64,000 nt of DNA from NCBI GenBank assembly GCA_026120185.1, contig JANUWF010003366.1, forward strand, positions 2,976,001 through 3,040,000, given 5' to 3'. Positions 11,634 to 22,507 of this stretch are shown here, piece after piece (positions within the stretch are counted from its first letter, which is position 1; every line of letters begins with the position of its first letter). The position numbers and the translations under genes are program-made. Source of the stretch: Voacanga thouarsii (Eukaryota; Streptophyta; Magnoliopsida; Gentianales; Apocynaceae). The notes under the pieces are model-generated. The model did not search any database and was not told the origin of the DNA. It was given only the letters and a program-made list of their open reading frames with translations.

Positions 11634-12489
11634 GTATGTGTTTGGATCATTGATGAGACCGTGGCTACTTTGCTTATGCAATGGCTCCGTTATTGTCATA
11701 ATATAAAGTTATTGGACAAACAATGCTAGGAACCATACTCAGTTCCGTCACGAACTTCTTGATCCAAACAACCTCCTTAGCTGCTTCAGAAGTAGCTATG
11801 TACTCTGCTTTTATCGTAGAGTCGGCAATAGTCACTTGTTTGGAACTCTTCCAACTTATTGCCCCTTCGAACAACGTAAACACATAGCCGAATTGTGATT
11901 TGAAATCATCTTTGTCAGATTGAAAACTAGCATCAGTATACCCGTTTATTTTCAAATCACCTTCTCCATATACTAAGAATACATCCTAAGTCCTTCGTAA
12001 GTACTTAAGGATGTTCTTTACAGCCGCCCAACGACCATTACTAGGGTCAGATTAGTATCTGCTTGTCAAACTGAGAGCATAAGATACATCGGGCCTAGTA
12101 CATATCATAGCGTACATATCATTGATCTAACTACCGAAACATATAGAATCTTACTCATATGATCTATTTCAACTTGTGTCTTGGGAGACATCAATTTTGA
12201 AAGGCTTACCTCATGTGATATAGGTAAGAATCCTTTTTTGGATTGATCCATGCTAAACTTCTTTAGCACTTTATCTATGTATGTAGATTGTGAAAGTCCT
12301 AGCAACCTTTTAGATCTATCTCTATAGATCCTTATTCCAAGAATATAGGTTGCTTATCCAAGGTCTTTCATGGAAAATTGTTTGGACAACTAAATTTTAA
12401 TCGTTTGCAAGACAGGTATATCGTTTCCTATTAGCAATATGTCATCTACATAAAGTAATAACAAAATGATTGTGCTCCCACTGACCTTC
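11634..12489 (-). pseudogene. Copia 1 reverse transcriptase C-terminal half and RNase H
   Basis: Read on the minus strand from 12489: LYVDDILLIGND gives an intact YVDD catalytic box of copia reverse transcriptase, then KQFSMKDLG and ILGIRIYRDR, the usual '...F.MKDLG...Y.LGI.I.RDR' run. Then QSTYIDKVLKKFSM and a SKILYVSVVRSMI block (usual 'PYASAVGSLMY'). The RNase H part at 11955-11674 reads GYTDASFQSDKDD, SQFGYVF, ISWKSSKQ, STIKAEYIATSEA and LYYDNNGAIA, so its acidic residues (D, E, D) are visible. Stops occur between the blocks. It is the continuation of 27901-28640 across solo LTR II. Confidence 0.88.
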
Positions 12490-12494
12490 TTGTA
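12490..12494. repeat. Target-site duplication TTGTA, left copy
   Basis: TTGTA precedes the LTR end TGTAACACTCC at 12495 and recurs at 27896-27900. Confidence 0.9.
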
Positions 12495-13204
12495 TGTAAC
12501 ACTCCACTACCTAGGCCCAATAGGGCCGGGGATGTCGCCCCGTCCAAAGAACAAGGGGTCTTTATAACTATGTCACACCAATGAAAATGAAAAATAATAC
12601 TTTAAAAATTGAACTTATTACAATCCAAAAATTCAGGAACAAATCCAAAATAAATTGTTGTTAGCCCTAAGGTCTTTCTTTTATGTTTTGATTTATGAAA
12701 AACGTTGATATGGACTAACTTATTAATTTCCTGTGATAGGACATAGTTAATCTTTATTCTTCTAAAGTCTTCAGATAAGAATTGTTGACAACCTCTTCAT
12801 CACTGATTTCAAGATTAGAAGATCAAATGAGAAAATCAGAGTATGAGAAGTTATATATCATGGAAGCTCTTTATGAAGAATGATAGACTAGGAATTGTTA
12901 TTAAGGTATATTTATTAATTCTTATGTCTTCTTATCTTTTGATTCATTTGACTTTACCTTGAAGCTTCAAAGGAGATGATTTTCAAAGTTTTTAAAATTT
13001 TCAGAATTTTGGATGGAACAGTTTGAATCTAAAAGATTCATCCAAAATCCTGTAAACCGGGTTGAAAAATTTCTATCAGGAATGTGCCATTTTTGGACTT
13101 ACCTTTTGGATGCATCTTCGTCTAAAACTTAAGTCCAAAACTCGGATGAGTTTAAACAGAAAAATTTGTAGCTGTTTTTTTATGACCATTGGCACTCCCT
13201 TTTT

Positions 13205-13225
13205 AGCTCTATAAATAGCCCTTAA
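13205..13225 (+). promoter_or_regulatory. Probable LTR promoter TATA box
   Basis: AGCTCTATAAATAGCCC lies in the 5' LTR and is preserved at about 23055 in the 3' LTR. TATAAATA in a plant LTR is a strong candidate for the start of the genomic RNA. Confidence 0.6.
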
Positions 13226-13429
13226 AGCAAGATTAGAAGTAGGATTTTTGGAACATTCATCTTAGAAACCTTATTGCTCAGTACTTTCAAAAATCTCCTT
13301 TTATCTAGCTTCAATGTGAGTTCATTGTGTATCAAAGATAAAAGTAATTTGTGGCTTGTATTCGAGAAAACATCTGCTCAAGAAAGTGAGCATATCTCTA
13401 TTCTATTGATTTTCAATTATCTGTTGTAT

Positions 13430-13690
13430 GTGCAAGGTTGTGATGTAAAATCTATAGGGGTGAGCCTTGTGTTTTGTGTATGTGCAAGGTTGTAGTGTAA
13501 AACCCATAGGGGTGAGCCTTGTGTTTTGTGTATGTGTAAGGTTGTGGTGTAAAACCTATAGGGGTGAGCCTTGTGTTTTGTGTATGTTCATGGTTGTGTG
13601 GTAAAACCTATTAGGGTGATCCTTGTTTTATGTTTGTGTTAAGATTGTAGAGTAAAACCTAGTGAGATGATCCTTGTTGTGTTTGAGAGG
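13430..13690 (+). repeat. Minisatellite in the Sirevirus LTR (about 58-bp unit)
   Basis: Units of the form CAAGGTTGTGGTGTAAAACC followed by ATAGGGGTGAGCCTTGTG repeat with decay. This LTR has about one unit more than the 3' LTR (about 23276-23490), which explains most of the 53-bp LTR length difference. Confidence 0.85.
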
Positions 13691-14054
13691 TTGTGGAAAA
13701 CCTAGTGTGATGATCCTTTCTTGTATATGAATTGGTTTCATTAAGTGAGGTTAATGAAATAGGGTTGAAAATCCTTAAGTGTGAGGCTTAAGGTAGTGGA
13801 CATAGATCATTGTTGATTGAACCACTATACATCTCCTGTCTCATTTTATTCAGTGGTTCATGTACTGTTTTTTTATGATCTTTCACTGTCTAAATCTGAA
13901 TATACATCTACGAGTACTTAGATAGCTTTCTATGCATCTATAAAGTCAGTCCAATTATTTTGGTGATCATTTTTGTTTAGTATTTTAGACAATTCAGAAA
14001 AATCATTTTTGCTTGCCAAAAATCTTATTCAGCCCCCCTCTAAGGTTTTTCATT

Positions 14055-14070
14055 TGGTATTAGAGCAAGG
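14055..14070 (+). promoter_or_regulatory. Initiator-Met primer-binding site
   Basis: TGGTATTAGAGCAAGG follows the 5' LTR by two bases and is the usual plant copia primer site complementary to initiator tRNA-Met. Confidence 0.92.
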
Positions 14071-14073
14071 TCT

Positions 14074-15429
14074 ATGTACCCTTGGTTTAACAGCCTTATA
14101 GAAAAGATCTTAATGGTAAGCTCATCCTCTTTTCCATTTGTTGAAGGGTCTTCAACAAATCGTCCTCCTTTGTTTAATGGAAGTAACTATACTTTTTGGA
14201 AAAATAAGATGAAAATTTATGTGTGTTCTATTAACTTCGAGTTATGGAGTTTAATAGAGAAGGGTCATTTTATTCCATCAAAGATGATTGATGGCATAAA
14301 AATACCTAAACAGAATGAAGAGTATAGTGTGGAAGACAATGCAAAAATGACTTTAAATTTTCAAGCTATGAACATTTTATGCTGTGCACTAGATGCGACT
14401 GAATACAACCGTGTTAGTGGTTGTGATTCAGCCCATGATATGTGGAGATTTCTAGAGGTCACTCATGAGGGGACTAACTTAGTCAAAGAATCGAAACTAG
14501 GGCTTCTTATTTATGATTATGAATTATTTACTATGAGGCCAAATGAAAGCATCACAGACATGTTCACAAGATTTACTAATATCTCGATTGGTCTGAAAGC
14601 TTACGGAAAGTTTTATTCCCTTGGGGAACAAAATCGGAAAATTCTTGATGCTTTACCAAAAAGATGGCAGCCTAAAACTCTTGCTGTAGAAGAATCCAAT
14701 GATTTAAAATCCTTACCTACTAAAGCGTTGATCGGATCTCTTTTAATTCATGAGATGAAGCTTAAAAGATTTCATGAATCTGATGATCATGATAGAGGTA
14801 GAAAAGGGATTGCTCTAAAGGTTGAAAATAAAGATGGAGAAACAAGTCTTTCGGAAAGTAGTGAAGGCATGGAAATGGACAGTGATGACTTGGCAATGAT
14901 AGCAAAGAAATTCAGAAGGATGTTCAACAAAGGAAACTACAAACGTGGAAGAAAGCTTATAAGAAGGAAAGGACGAACCTCCGGTTTCAAACCTTAATAC
15001 TTTGAATGTAAAAGCACAGATCACTTCATTGCAGACTGTCTGGTTACAAAAGGTAAGGAAGGAAAAACGTATAAGAAAAAGAAAGGCCTGAAGGTCAAGA
15101 AAGGAAAAGGATTGATGGGAGCTTGGGACTTAAATGAAGATGAGGAATCTGAGGAAGAAACTGCCAACATTTGTTTCATGCCCTTGGAAAATGAGGTAAA
15201 CCTTTCAACATCAGATTGCTTGTCTAATTCGCATATATTTATGACCGAAAAGCATGTTGATCCTAATGAGTTGTTATGTGATATGTTTTATGAATTAAAA
15301 AAACTGTCTAGAAAAAAAAAAGAGTTAAAGTTGAAGGTTAATTGTTTGATGAAAGAAAATGAAGCCTTGTTGAATGTCAACGAAATGTTTTTGAAACACA
15401 TATATGTGACAAAATTGAAAAAGATGTGA
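14074..15429 (+). pseudogene. Sirevirus gag (capsid/nucleocapsid)
   Basis: The open stretch 14074-14997 (in-frame ATGs at 14074 and 14113) has the plant copia gag features: PPLFNGSNYTFWKNKMKIY, then a WSLIEKG block, then MTLNFQAMNILCCALD, then a SAHDMWRFLE block, matching the DUF4219/UBN2 gag pattern. It ends in a lysine/arginine-rich tail with a stop at 14995. The zinc knuckle just after the stop reads YFECKSTDHFIADC: the first cysteine of the CCHC motif is a tyrosine. The frame reopens at 15112-15429 with acidic then Lys/Glu-rich, coiled-coil-like sequence containing KKLSRKKKELKLKVN. Stops make it non-functional as one protein. Confidence 0.9.
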
Positions 15430-15836
15430 TCATGACAACTTTACATCATGCATCTTTGGAAAATAAAAACCCGTGTGATAAAGTTCAAACTCTTGAATGC
15501 ATGGTTAGCACCTTTGATGACATGAAAATTAGAGTAAATGATCTTACCAATTGCATTGAGAAATTTACAAATGGTAAAAGCAATTTAGAAAAGCTACTCG
15601 GAACTCAACATCATTTTGGTAATCGAAGTGGCTTAGGATATAAACATGAGGATAAGGATAAAATATGCATGCCCAGATTTGTTTATGCTGAAAATCGAAG
15701 TGGCATAGGATATAAATATGAGGATAAAGATAAAATATGTATGCCTAGATTTGTTTATGCTGGAAATCGAAGTTGCTTTGGATATAAACACGAGGATAAA
15801 GACAAAATTTGCAAGCCAGATTTATTTTAGTGGAAA
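15426..15836 (+). pseudogene. Sirevirus gag-pol linker with 72-bp tandem repeats
   Basis: The reading frame contains repeats beginning at about 15621, 15693 and 15765 with 72-bp spacing; each encodes 24 residues of the type NRSGLGYKHEDKDKICMP. A fourth copy at about 15836 follows after 71 bp, so one base is missing and the frame changes there. The upstream part (15426-15600) looks coiled-coil-like. The repeats lie between the gag coiled coil and the protease, a region known to vary in Sireviruses. Confidence 0.8.
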
Positions 15837-17623
15837 ATCAAAGTGGCTTAGGATATGAACATAAGAATAACTACAAAGAGAATAAGTTTCAATATATTAA
15901 ACCTACTTCTTCTCACAGCACATACAAGGCATACACGTATTGTAAAACACCTGGACATATAGTTCCAAGATGTCTTGTTAAAAGAAAAGTGGAATCTAGT
16001 GGAGTTACTTTCTGGAAAATCAAAGAAAATGTTACTAACCTCAATGGACCTAAGAAAGTGTGGGTACCAAAAATCATCTCTTCTTCTCATGTACAGGCAT
16101 GGTCTTTAAGCTTCACCAAGTGGTTCTTAGACAATGGTTGTTCAAGACACATGACTGAAAATGCAGCTTTGTTAGAAGATATTCAGACCACAAATGAAGG
16201 ATTTGTTACGTTTGGAGATAAGAAGAAAGGGAAGATTCTCGGCATTGGTAATATTGGTAAAGGTTCCTTAACATTTATAAAGCATGTTTTACTTACTGAT
16301 GATTTGAAATATAACTTTCTCAGTATTAGCCAACTTTGTGGCAATGGTTGCAAAGTCATTTTTGAAAAAGATTCTTGCTCTATACTTGGTAGTGGAAATC
16401 TTGAAATCATATTTACTGCCAAACACATGAGAAATGTATATGTGTTTTATCTTAATAACCTTGTAGCTAATAGAATTAGATGCCTATCCATTCATGACAA
16501 TGATGGTTATCTTTGGCATAGAAGATTAGGTCATGTATCATTTGATTTGTTAAATAAACTGTCCTCAAAAGAACTTGTTAGGGGGCTTTCAAAAATGAAA
16601 TTTGATAAACACAAAATCTGTGATGCATGTCAATTTGGAAAATAAATCAAAACCTCTTCTAAACCAAAGAAAATGATTTCCACCACAAAACCTTTTGAAT
16701 TAGTTCATATGGATCTATTTGGACCCATGAGTACTGCTAGTCTTGGGGGTAAAAAATATGCATATGTAATTGTTGATGATTTCTCTAGATTTACCTAGAC
16801 CTTATTTCTTGGTCAAAAGGATGAACCCTTTACTAAATTTTCAAAACTGATTAAGCGCGTCCAAAACTTGATTGGATGCAAACTAATTTCTATTAGAAGT
16901 GACAATGGTAAAGAATTTTGTAACAGCGAATTTACTCACTTCTGTGATGAAAATGGAGTCTTTCATAATTTTTCAGCAGCTAAAACTCCTCAACAAAATG
17001 GTGTTGTTGAAAGGAAAAATTGGACCTTGCAAGAAATGGCTATATCGATGCTTTGTGAAAATACTCTTCCAAAATACTTTTGGGCGGAAGCTGTTAACAC
17101 GGCATGCTATACAATAAACCAAGTTATGTTAAGGCCATTTTTAAGAAAAACTTCGTTTGAACTTATGTTTGACAAAACTCCTTCTATCTCTTATTTTAAA
17201 ATTTTTAGATGTAAATATTTTATTCTAAATATAAGAGATAATCTTGAAAATTTTGATAGTAAGTCTGATGAGGCCTTATTTCTTGGATATTCTTCCAACA
17301 AGAAAGCTTATAGAGTATACAATAAAAGAACACTTTGTGTGGAAGAATTTGTTTATGTTGTATTTGATGAATCTAACATTTATACTCCAAAAAGAGATGA
17401 TGATGATGTAGGAAATTTAAATGAAGTTAAGTTAGATCATGTTAAAGCTCCAACATTAGATACTGATGCAAAAGAAGAAGCGATTGAAGAATTGCAGATT
17501 GAACAAGAGAAAGAACAAACTGAAGATTCAGCAAATCATCAATTGTTGAGGGACTGGAAATACAAATCAGGCCATCTAAAGAAGCAAATTATTGGAGATC
17601 CAAACCAAGGAGTTAAAACTTGA
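15809..17623 (+). pseudogene. Sirevirus protease and integrase
   Basis: A second CX2CX4HX4C-like block reads TYCKTPGHIVPRC. The protease motif is WFLDNGCSRHMT near 16121-16153, with the catalytic Asp kept and the usual Ser of DSG replaced by Asn. The GAG pre-integrase block WHRRLGHVS ... CDACQFGK is complete up to a TAA at 16643-16645 (expected CAA). The integrase core continues with HMDLFGP, a TAG in place of Trp (RFT*TLFL, near 16797), RSDNGKEF and NGVVERKN. Thus the D-D-E triad is visible, but two stops and a loss of Trp break the protein. The region ends in an acidic linker with a stop at 17621-17623. Confidence 0.92.
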
Positions 17624-19185
17624 CGGTATTTTATTGACAACTTTGCTCTTTTTTCAAATATTGAACCTAGCAGCATTGATATTGCATTACATGATGAATT
17701 TTGGATTATTGCCATGCAAGAAGAGTTAAATCAATTCGAAAGAAATCAGGTTTGGAAACTTGTTCCTAGACCGCATGATCATCCTATTATTGGGACAAAA
17801 TGGGTTTTTAGAAATAAACTTGATGAAAATGGAGTTGTAATTAGAAACAAAGCTAGATTGGTGGCTCAAGGAGTTAATCAAGAAGAAGGCATTGACTATG
17901 ATGAAACATTCGCTCCTGTTGCTAGACTAGAATCAATTCGAATATTACTTGCCTTTACATCCTTTAAAAATTTCATGCTCTATCAAATGGATGTCAAAAG
18001 TGCCTTTCTAAATGGCTTTATTGAAGAGGAAGTGTACGTTGAGCAGCCACCTGGTTTTACTCATGAGCTTTTTCCAAATCATGTTTTCAAACTCTCTAAA
18101 GCTCTCTATGGATTAAAGCAAGCTCCAAGAGCTTGGTATAAAAGGCTTAGTGGTTTCCTAATCTCAAACGGATTTTCTAGAGGCTTAATTTATAATACCT
18201 TGTTCATCAAATCTGATAGTTCTGGTGACTTACTAATTGTCCAAATCTATGTTGATATTATTTTTGGCGCTACTAATGACTCTTTGTGCAAGATGTTTGC
18301 TAAGACTATGCAACAAAAATTTCAAATGAGTATGATGGGAGAATTGAACTTCTTTCTCGGATTGCAAATTAAGCAAACCAAGGACAGAATCTTCATAAAC
18401 CAAGCTAAGTATGCCAAAGGGTTGCTCAAAAGGTTTGGAATGAATGAAGCAAAAGAAATCAGTACACCTATGAGTACGTCCATAAAACTTGACCAAGATG
18501 AAAAGGTTAAGAAGGTAGATGAACGTAAATATAGAGGTATGATTGGAAGTCTACTATATCTTACTGCTAGTAGATCAGATATTATGTTTTCAGTATGTCT
18601 TTGTGCTCGATTTCAATCTTGTTTGAAGGAATCGCATTTAAGTGCAGTTAAACACATACTTCGATATCTAATTGGCACAAATGATTATGGATTATGGTAT
18701 CCACGTACTAATACTTTTGATCTTATAGGATATACTGATACAGATTATGCAAGATGTAAAGTTGAAAGAAAAAGTACTAGTGGCCATTGTCAATTTCTTG
18801 GACATTCACTGGTATCATGGCACAGTAAAAACAAGCATGCGTATCATTATCCACCATTGAGGCTAAATATATTGCAGCAGGAAGTTGTTGTACTCAAATC
18901 TTATGGATGAAGAATACTTTGCTAGATTTTAATCTAAATTTTAATTGTGTACCTATTATGTGTGATAATACAAGTGCTATCAATCTAACAAAAAATTCAG
19001 TGCAGCATTCGAGAACAAAGCATATTGAAGTTAAACACCATTTCATCCGAGACCATGTACTCAAAGGAGATGTGTGTGTTGAATATGTCTCAATGGATTA
19101 ACAACTTGCAGATATATTCACTAAACCTCTAGTTGAGGATGGATTCAACAACTTAAGAAGAGGTTTGGGAATTACAAGAATTTGA
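17624..19185 (+). pseudogene. Sirevirus reverse transcriptase and RNase H
   Basis: The block 17714-18910 starts [20 protein letters not shown] and contains [55 protein letters not shown] and [11 protein letters not shown], all standard copia reverse transcriptase motifs. The catalytic box at 18248-18259 is Y-V-D-I where YVDD is expected: one Asp codon is missing in frame, so the enzyme should be inactive. RNase H begins [20 protein letters not shown]; a one-base shift after SWHSKNKHA moves the frame, and the protein resumes at 18907-19101 with [37 protein letters not shown] stop at about 19099 precedes QLADIFTKPL. Confidence 0.93.
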
Positions 19186-19619
19186 AAACTAACCATATGA
19201 TATAAGTCTTTCTTGTGCAGGATTTGTGAAGAAAAAGGTTTTGGAAACAAAACACTACATCCGAAATACTTCGTCCTTGTTTTGGACACAATGTTAGAAT
19301 CTAATTCCTACATCCAAAATGCATTTCGGGAAAACATTCTTTTGGATGTTGATTTTGGACCTGGTCTTATTCCAAAATCAATCCTTAATATTCTCTTATT
19401 CCAAATTTCGAGTTTCAAAAAATTGGTTTGCGCATTTTTCAAAACTCCTCAGAAAAACATATGTTTTCAAGGCACTTTACTCTCACACTATTCTAGACAT
19501 TCAAAGCTATCTAGTTTTCTCTCATTCAAAACCCTTGAAATCATTCTTCTTCCAAAAATCCTTTGTACTCTTCTACTTTAAAAACAAAAAAAGACGTAAA
19601 AAAAGCTTCAATCTTTCAA

Positions 19620-21140
19620 TGGCCAAGATAAAATCCAACATTCCAAAACCTAAGAAGGAGCAAAATTCTTCTTCAGTGTTAAAGAAAAAAGTTTCGGGTT
19701 CAACTAAGGACAAGGCTAAAGTAAAGGAAGTTTCTCCTTAACCTCACTTCTTAGCCTCTCATTATGATTCGTCTGAATCTTCTTTAGATCAAGTGAGTTC
19801 TGCAAATTAGGTACCCCGATTTCTTAACTCAAAATGTGAATTTGAATACAATGACTGGGTCTCCAGAAATCGAACTGTTATTTCTGGTTATCGAGTAAAC
19901 CACTCTACTTTTCTGAACTTGTCAAATATTTTGGATATGTTTGATCATGTCGGGTAGGGGAGTCTGTTATCCATTGATGAGAAAATCTATACTCTTTTAG
20001 TTTGGGAATTTTATGTAAATTTGAGAAAGGGCAAACTGGAAGAAACTGAGGGAGGGTTTATGATTCGATGGTATGTAACAAGAGTAAAAGGAAAAGATTT
20101 TGAATTTGACCATAGAATGCTGAATAGAATCTGTGATGTTCAAGATGCCGGTTTTCAGTATTTTGAGTTGAACAAATTTCCTGATGGAAATGAAATTTTT
20201 GTTCTAGAAAATTTTAAGAAGTTATTTACTGGTGGAAAAAGTTTTTAGAACTCTGGAAATCGTAGTTCCAAATGGCTGAATGGATTAAGCAGAATTCTGC
20301 ATTATATAGTGTCTACCATTGTTGTTCCTGGTTCCGACTATAAGACCTCTATCAGTATACTTCAAATGGTAGTCATGTTAGCCTTAGCAGAGGGGAGACA
20401 GATTAACTTTGGGTTCCTGGCAACTAAGTTAATGTTGTAATCTAGAAATACTTTTAGCAAGGCTCTACCATTTGGAAATTTGTTGACCAAAGTTTTCTGA
20501 TTTTTCAATGTTGATTTGAATTCTGTTACTTGTGATCCCTCAAGAACAAATGTCTACAGCTTTGACTCTTTTGAAAAGATGGGGTATGTAAGGAAAGGAA
20601 ATTCATGGAAATTGTTAAGAGAATCTGCTGGAAAAGAGAGAGAAAATTTGATAAAGAACAAGAAAGAAGGGAAGTCAGGAACTAAAAGAAAAATTGATGA
20701 AGAAGGAACTGTTCCAGACTCCGATCTATCTGAGACTATTCTGAGTGCAATTAGCTCATTTGCAGAGAAATTGGAATCTCTTAGTTCAGAAATTAAGAGT
20801 CTTGGAAACAGATTGTCTATCATTGAGCAATCTGCTAAGCCTTCCGCCTCTATATCTGATCATGAAAAGGATGAACAATCTTTAAAGGACAAGGCTAAAC
20901 CGCCTGTAGATGTTAAGGTTCCCTCTTCTAAACCCTCTCCTGAACCATCTCTGCAGCCTTCTCCTGTACAGAAGACAGATATTCCTGCTCCTTCTCCCAA
21001 GCCCAAACCATCTTGGAAAAGATAGAAGCATGTGGTTGTAAAAAGAAAGTCTAATAGAATTGTTGGTCAGTTTTCAAAGAAGGGGGCTGGATCCAAGTCT
21101 GAAATGATCAATATTTCCTAGACTTTTTCTTGGGCAACAC
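19620..21140 (+). pseudogene. Sirevirus extra 3' ORF
   Basis: After pol, a reading frame starts MAKIKSNIPKPKKEQ at 19620 and can be followed through several stops to about 21120. Recognisable segments include FLNSKCEFEYNDW, then FEFDHRMLNRICD, then an AEGRQINFGFLATK stretch resembling the 'putative plant transposon protein' domain, a Lys/Glu-rich segment, a predicted coiled coil SSFAEKLESLSSEIKSLGNR and a Pro/Ser/Lys-rich tail (SSKPSPEPSLQPSPVQK). Sireviruses often carry such a 3' ORF, sometimes described as envelope-like; I see no convincing signal peptide or membrane segment here. Stops at 19739, 19808, 20246 and elsewhere show decay. Confidence 0.65.
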
Positions 21141-21319
21141 AATGGACTGATGACCAATTTATTTCTGCAACAGTTGAACAATTTACTTTTTCAGTCATTT
21201 ACATTCTGTTTTTGGATAATTTCTGATACTTGTGTCATTCTCTATCATGCTTATTATCTATCTAATGACTTTTGGTTGCATATTACTTCTCCTTCTGCTA
21301 TGCTTCTTTTTGATTGATG

Positions 21320-21445
21320 ACAAAGGGGGAGAAAGAAAATGACTGTTATTATGGGGAATAAAGAAAATGACATTGAATATAACTGTTATTATGGGGGAGA
21401 AAGAAAAACAAATGAAACTACTATGAAAATGTTGAATGGGGGACA
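21320..21445 (+). promoter_or_regulatory. Cluster of internal polypurine tracts
   Basis: GGGGGAGAAAGAAAA-type runs occur at about 21326, 21393 and (GGGGGACAAAGAAAAA) 21438, more than 1 kb upstream of the main tract. Repeated polypurine tracts before the 3' LTR are a conserved Sirevirus trait. Confidence 0.7.
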
Positions 21446-22491
21446 AAGAAAAACAAATGAAACTGCTATGAAAATATTGAATGTTGGTCTGTAAATATTA
21501 TGGTCTGCATGACTGTCGGCATGATGTTGTTTGCAAGAAATATATCGGTTTGAAAATGATATAGTATGCATCTATGCTGTCGGTATGCAGTAACTGATAA
21601 GGAGAAAATGTTAGGTTTGCGTGTTAGATTTACATGTTGATATACAAAAATGTTATGAGTTCTACATAATAATCTGATATGGATTCTATATGACTGATGT
21701 TTTGTGTATGAACTAAAATTTTGAATATAACTTTCATCTGAAACTGGACTGTTAATGTATGATTTTTTATCTGTGAAATAACTGCCATGGAAGTTGAAAC
21801 CATTTTGAAAAACTAAAACTGTTTATGGAAGAGAAAAGACTGTTGTATGAACAGTTATTGAATTCCAAGTAACTGCATGAACTGTTATGAACTGCATGAA
21901 GTACTTCTGGCATGAACAGTTATGCATTGATATCAAATTTGAACTGTTAAGATAATCATTGATATGATTTTCTGTTTACCAAAATTTTCTGAAAAACACC
22001 TCTGTTTGTGACACTCACTTTTATAATAATGGTATTTTTGAGACTAGATTCTGTGATAAGATTTTCGTGCATTAAGTCAGGGGGAGTTTTGGACTCAGAA
22101 ATTTCATATCCAAAACAAATATTCTTATAAGCAGATTTACTGAACTGAAAAATGTTTTGGACATCCAAAAGCCCTATCCAAATGAAATTCTGAAAACACA
22201 CGTTCTTCCAAAACCATTTTGGATACACTTTTTGGATGAATAAATTTTTACTCCCTCTTATGTTCAAAATAGTCACATAAGCATATATTTAGAGGGTGCA
22301 TCTTAGTATTTTATCTCTATCAAATTACTCTGAATATTTATATTGAGAAATGATATGCTTTAAGATCATTGAGATATGTTTACAAATTTTTGATCATAAA
22401 GATCTCTATGAGACCTCTACTGTAAGATTACATTTATTTGTTCAACATATTCTTTCTATTTACGTATCAAATGTGTCATGTTTGTCATCAC
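21446..22491 (+). other. Non-coding 3' region of the Sirevirus
   Basis: AT-rich; recurring AACTGTTATGAACTG-like words at about 21850-21950. I see no coding sequence. Confidence 0.6.
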
Positions 22492-22507
22492 TAAAAAAGG
22501 GGGAGAT
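22492..22507 (+). promoter_or_regulatory. Main polypurine tract
   Basis: AAAAAAGGGGGAGATT abuts the 3' LTR start TGTTAGCC at 22508. Confidence 0.92.

Larger units (their letters stand above)
12659..14052 (+). repeat. 5' LTR of the Sirevirus (1394 bp)
   Basis: Starts TGTTAGCCCTAAGG and ends CTCTAAGGTTTTTCA directly before the primer site. A TATA-like CTCTATAAATAGCC at about 13207 is a reasonable promoter. Confidence 0.93.

Noticed and set aside
13430..13690. Regular repeats considered as a CRISPR-like array
   Set aside because: Units are directly adjoining without unique spacers, decay along the array, and lie in a plant retrotransposon LTR.
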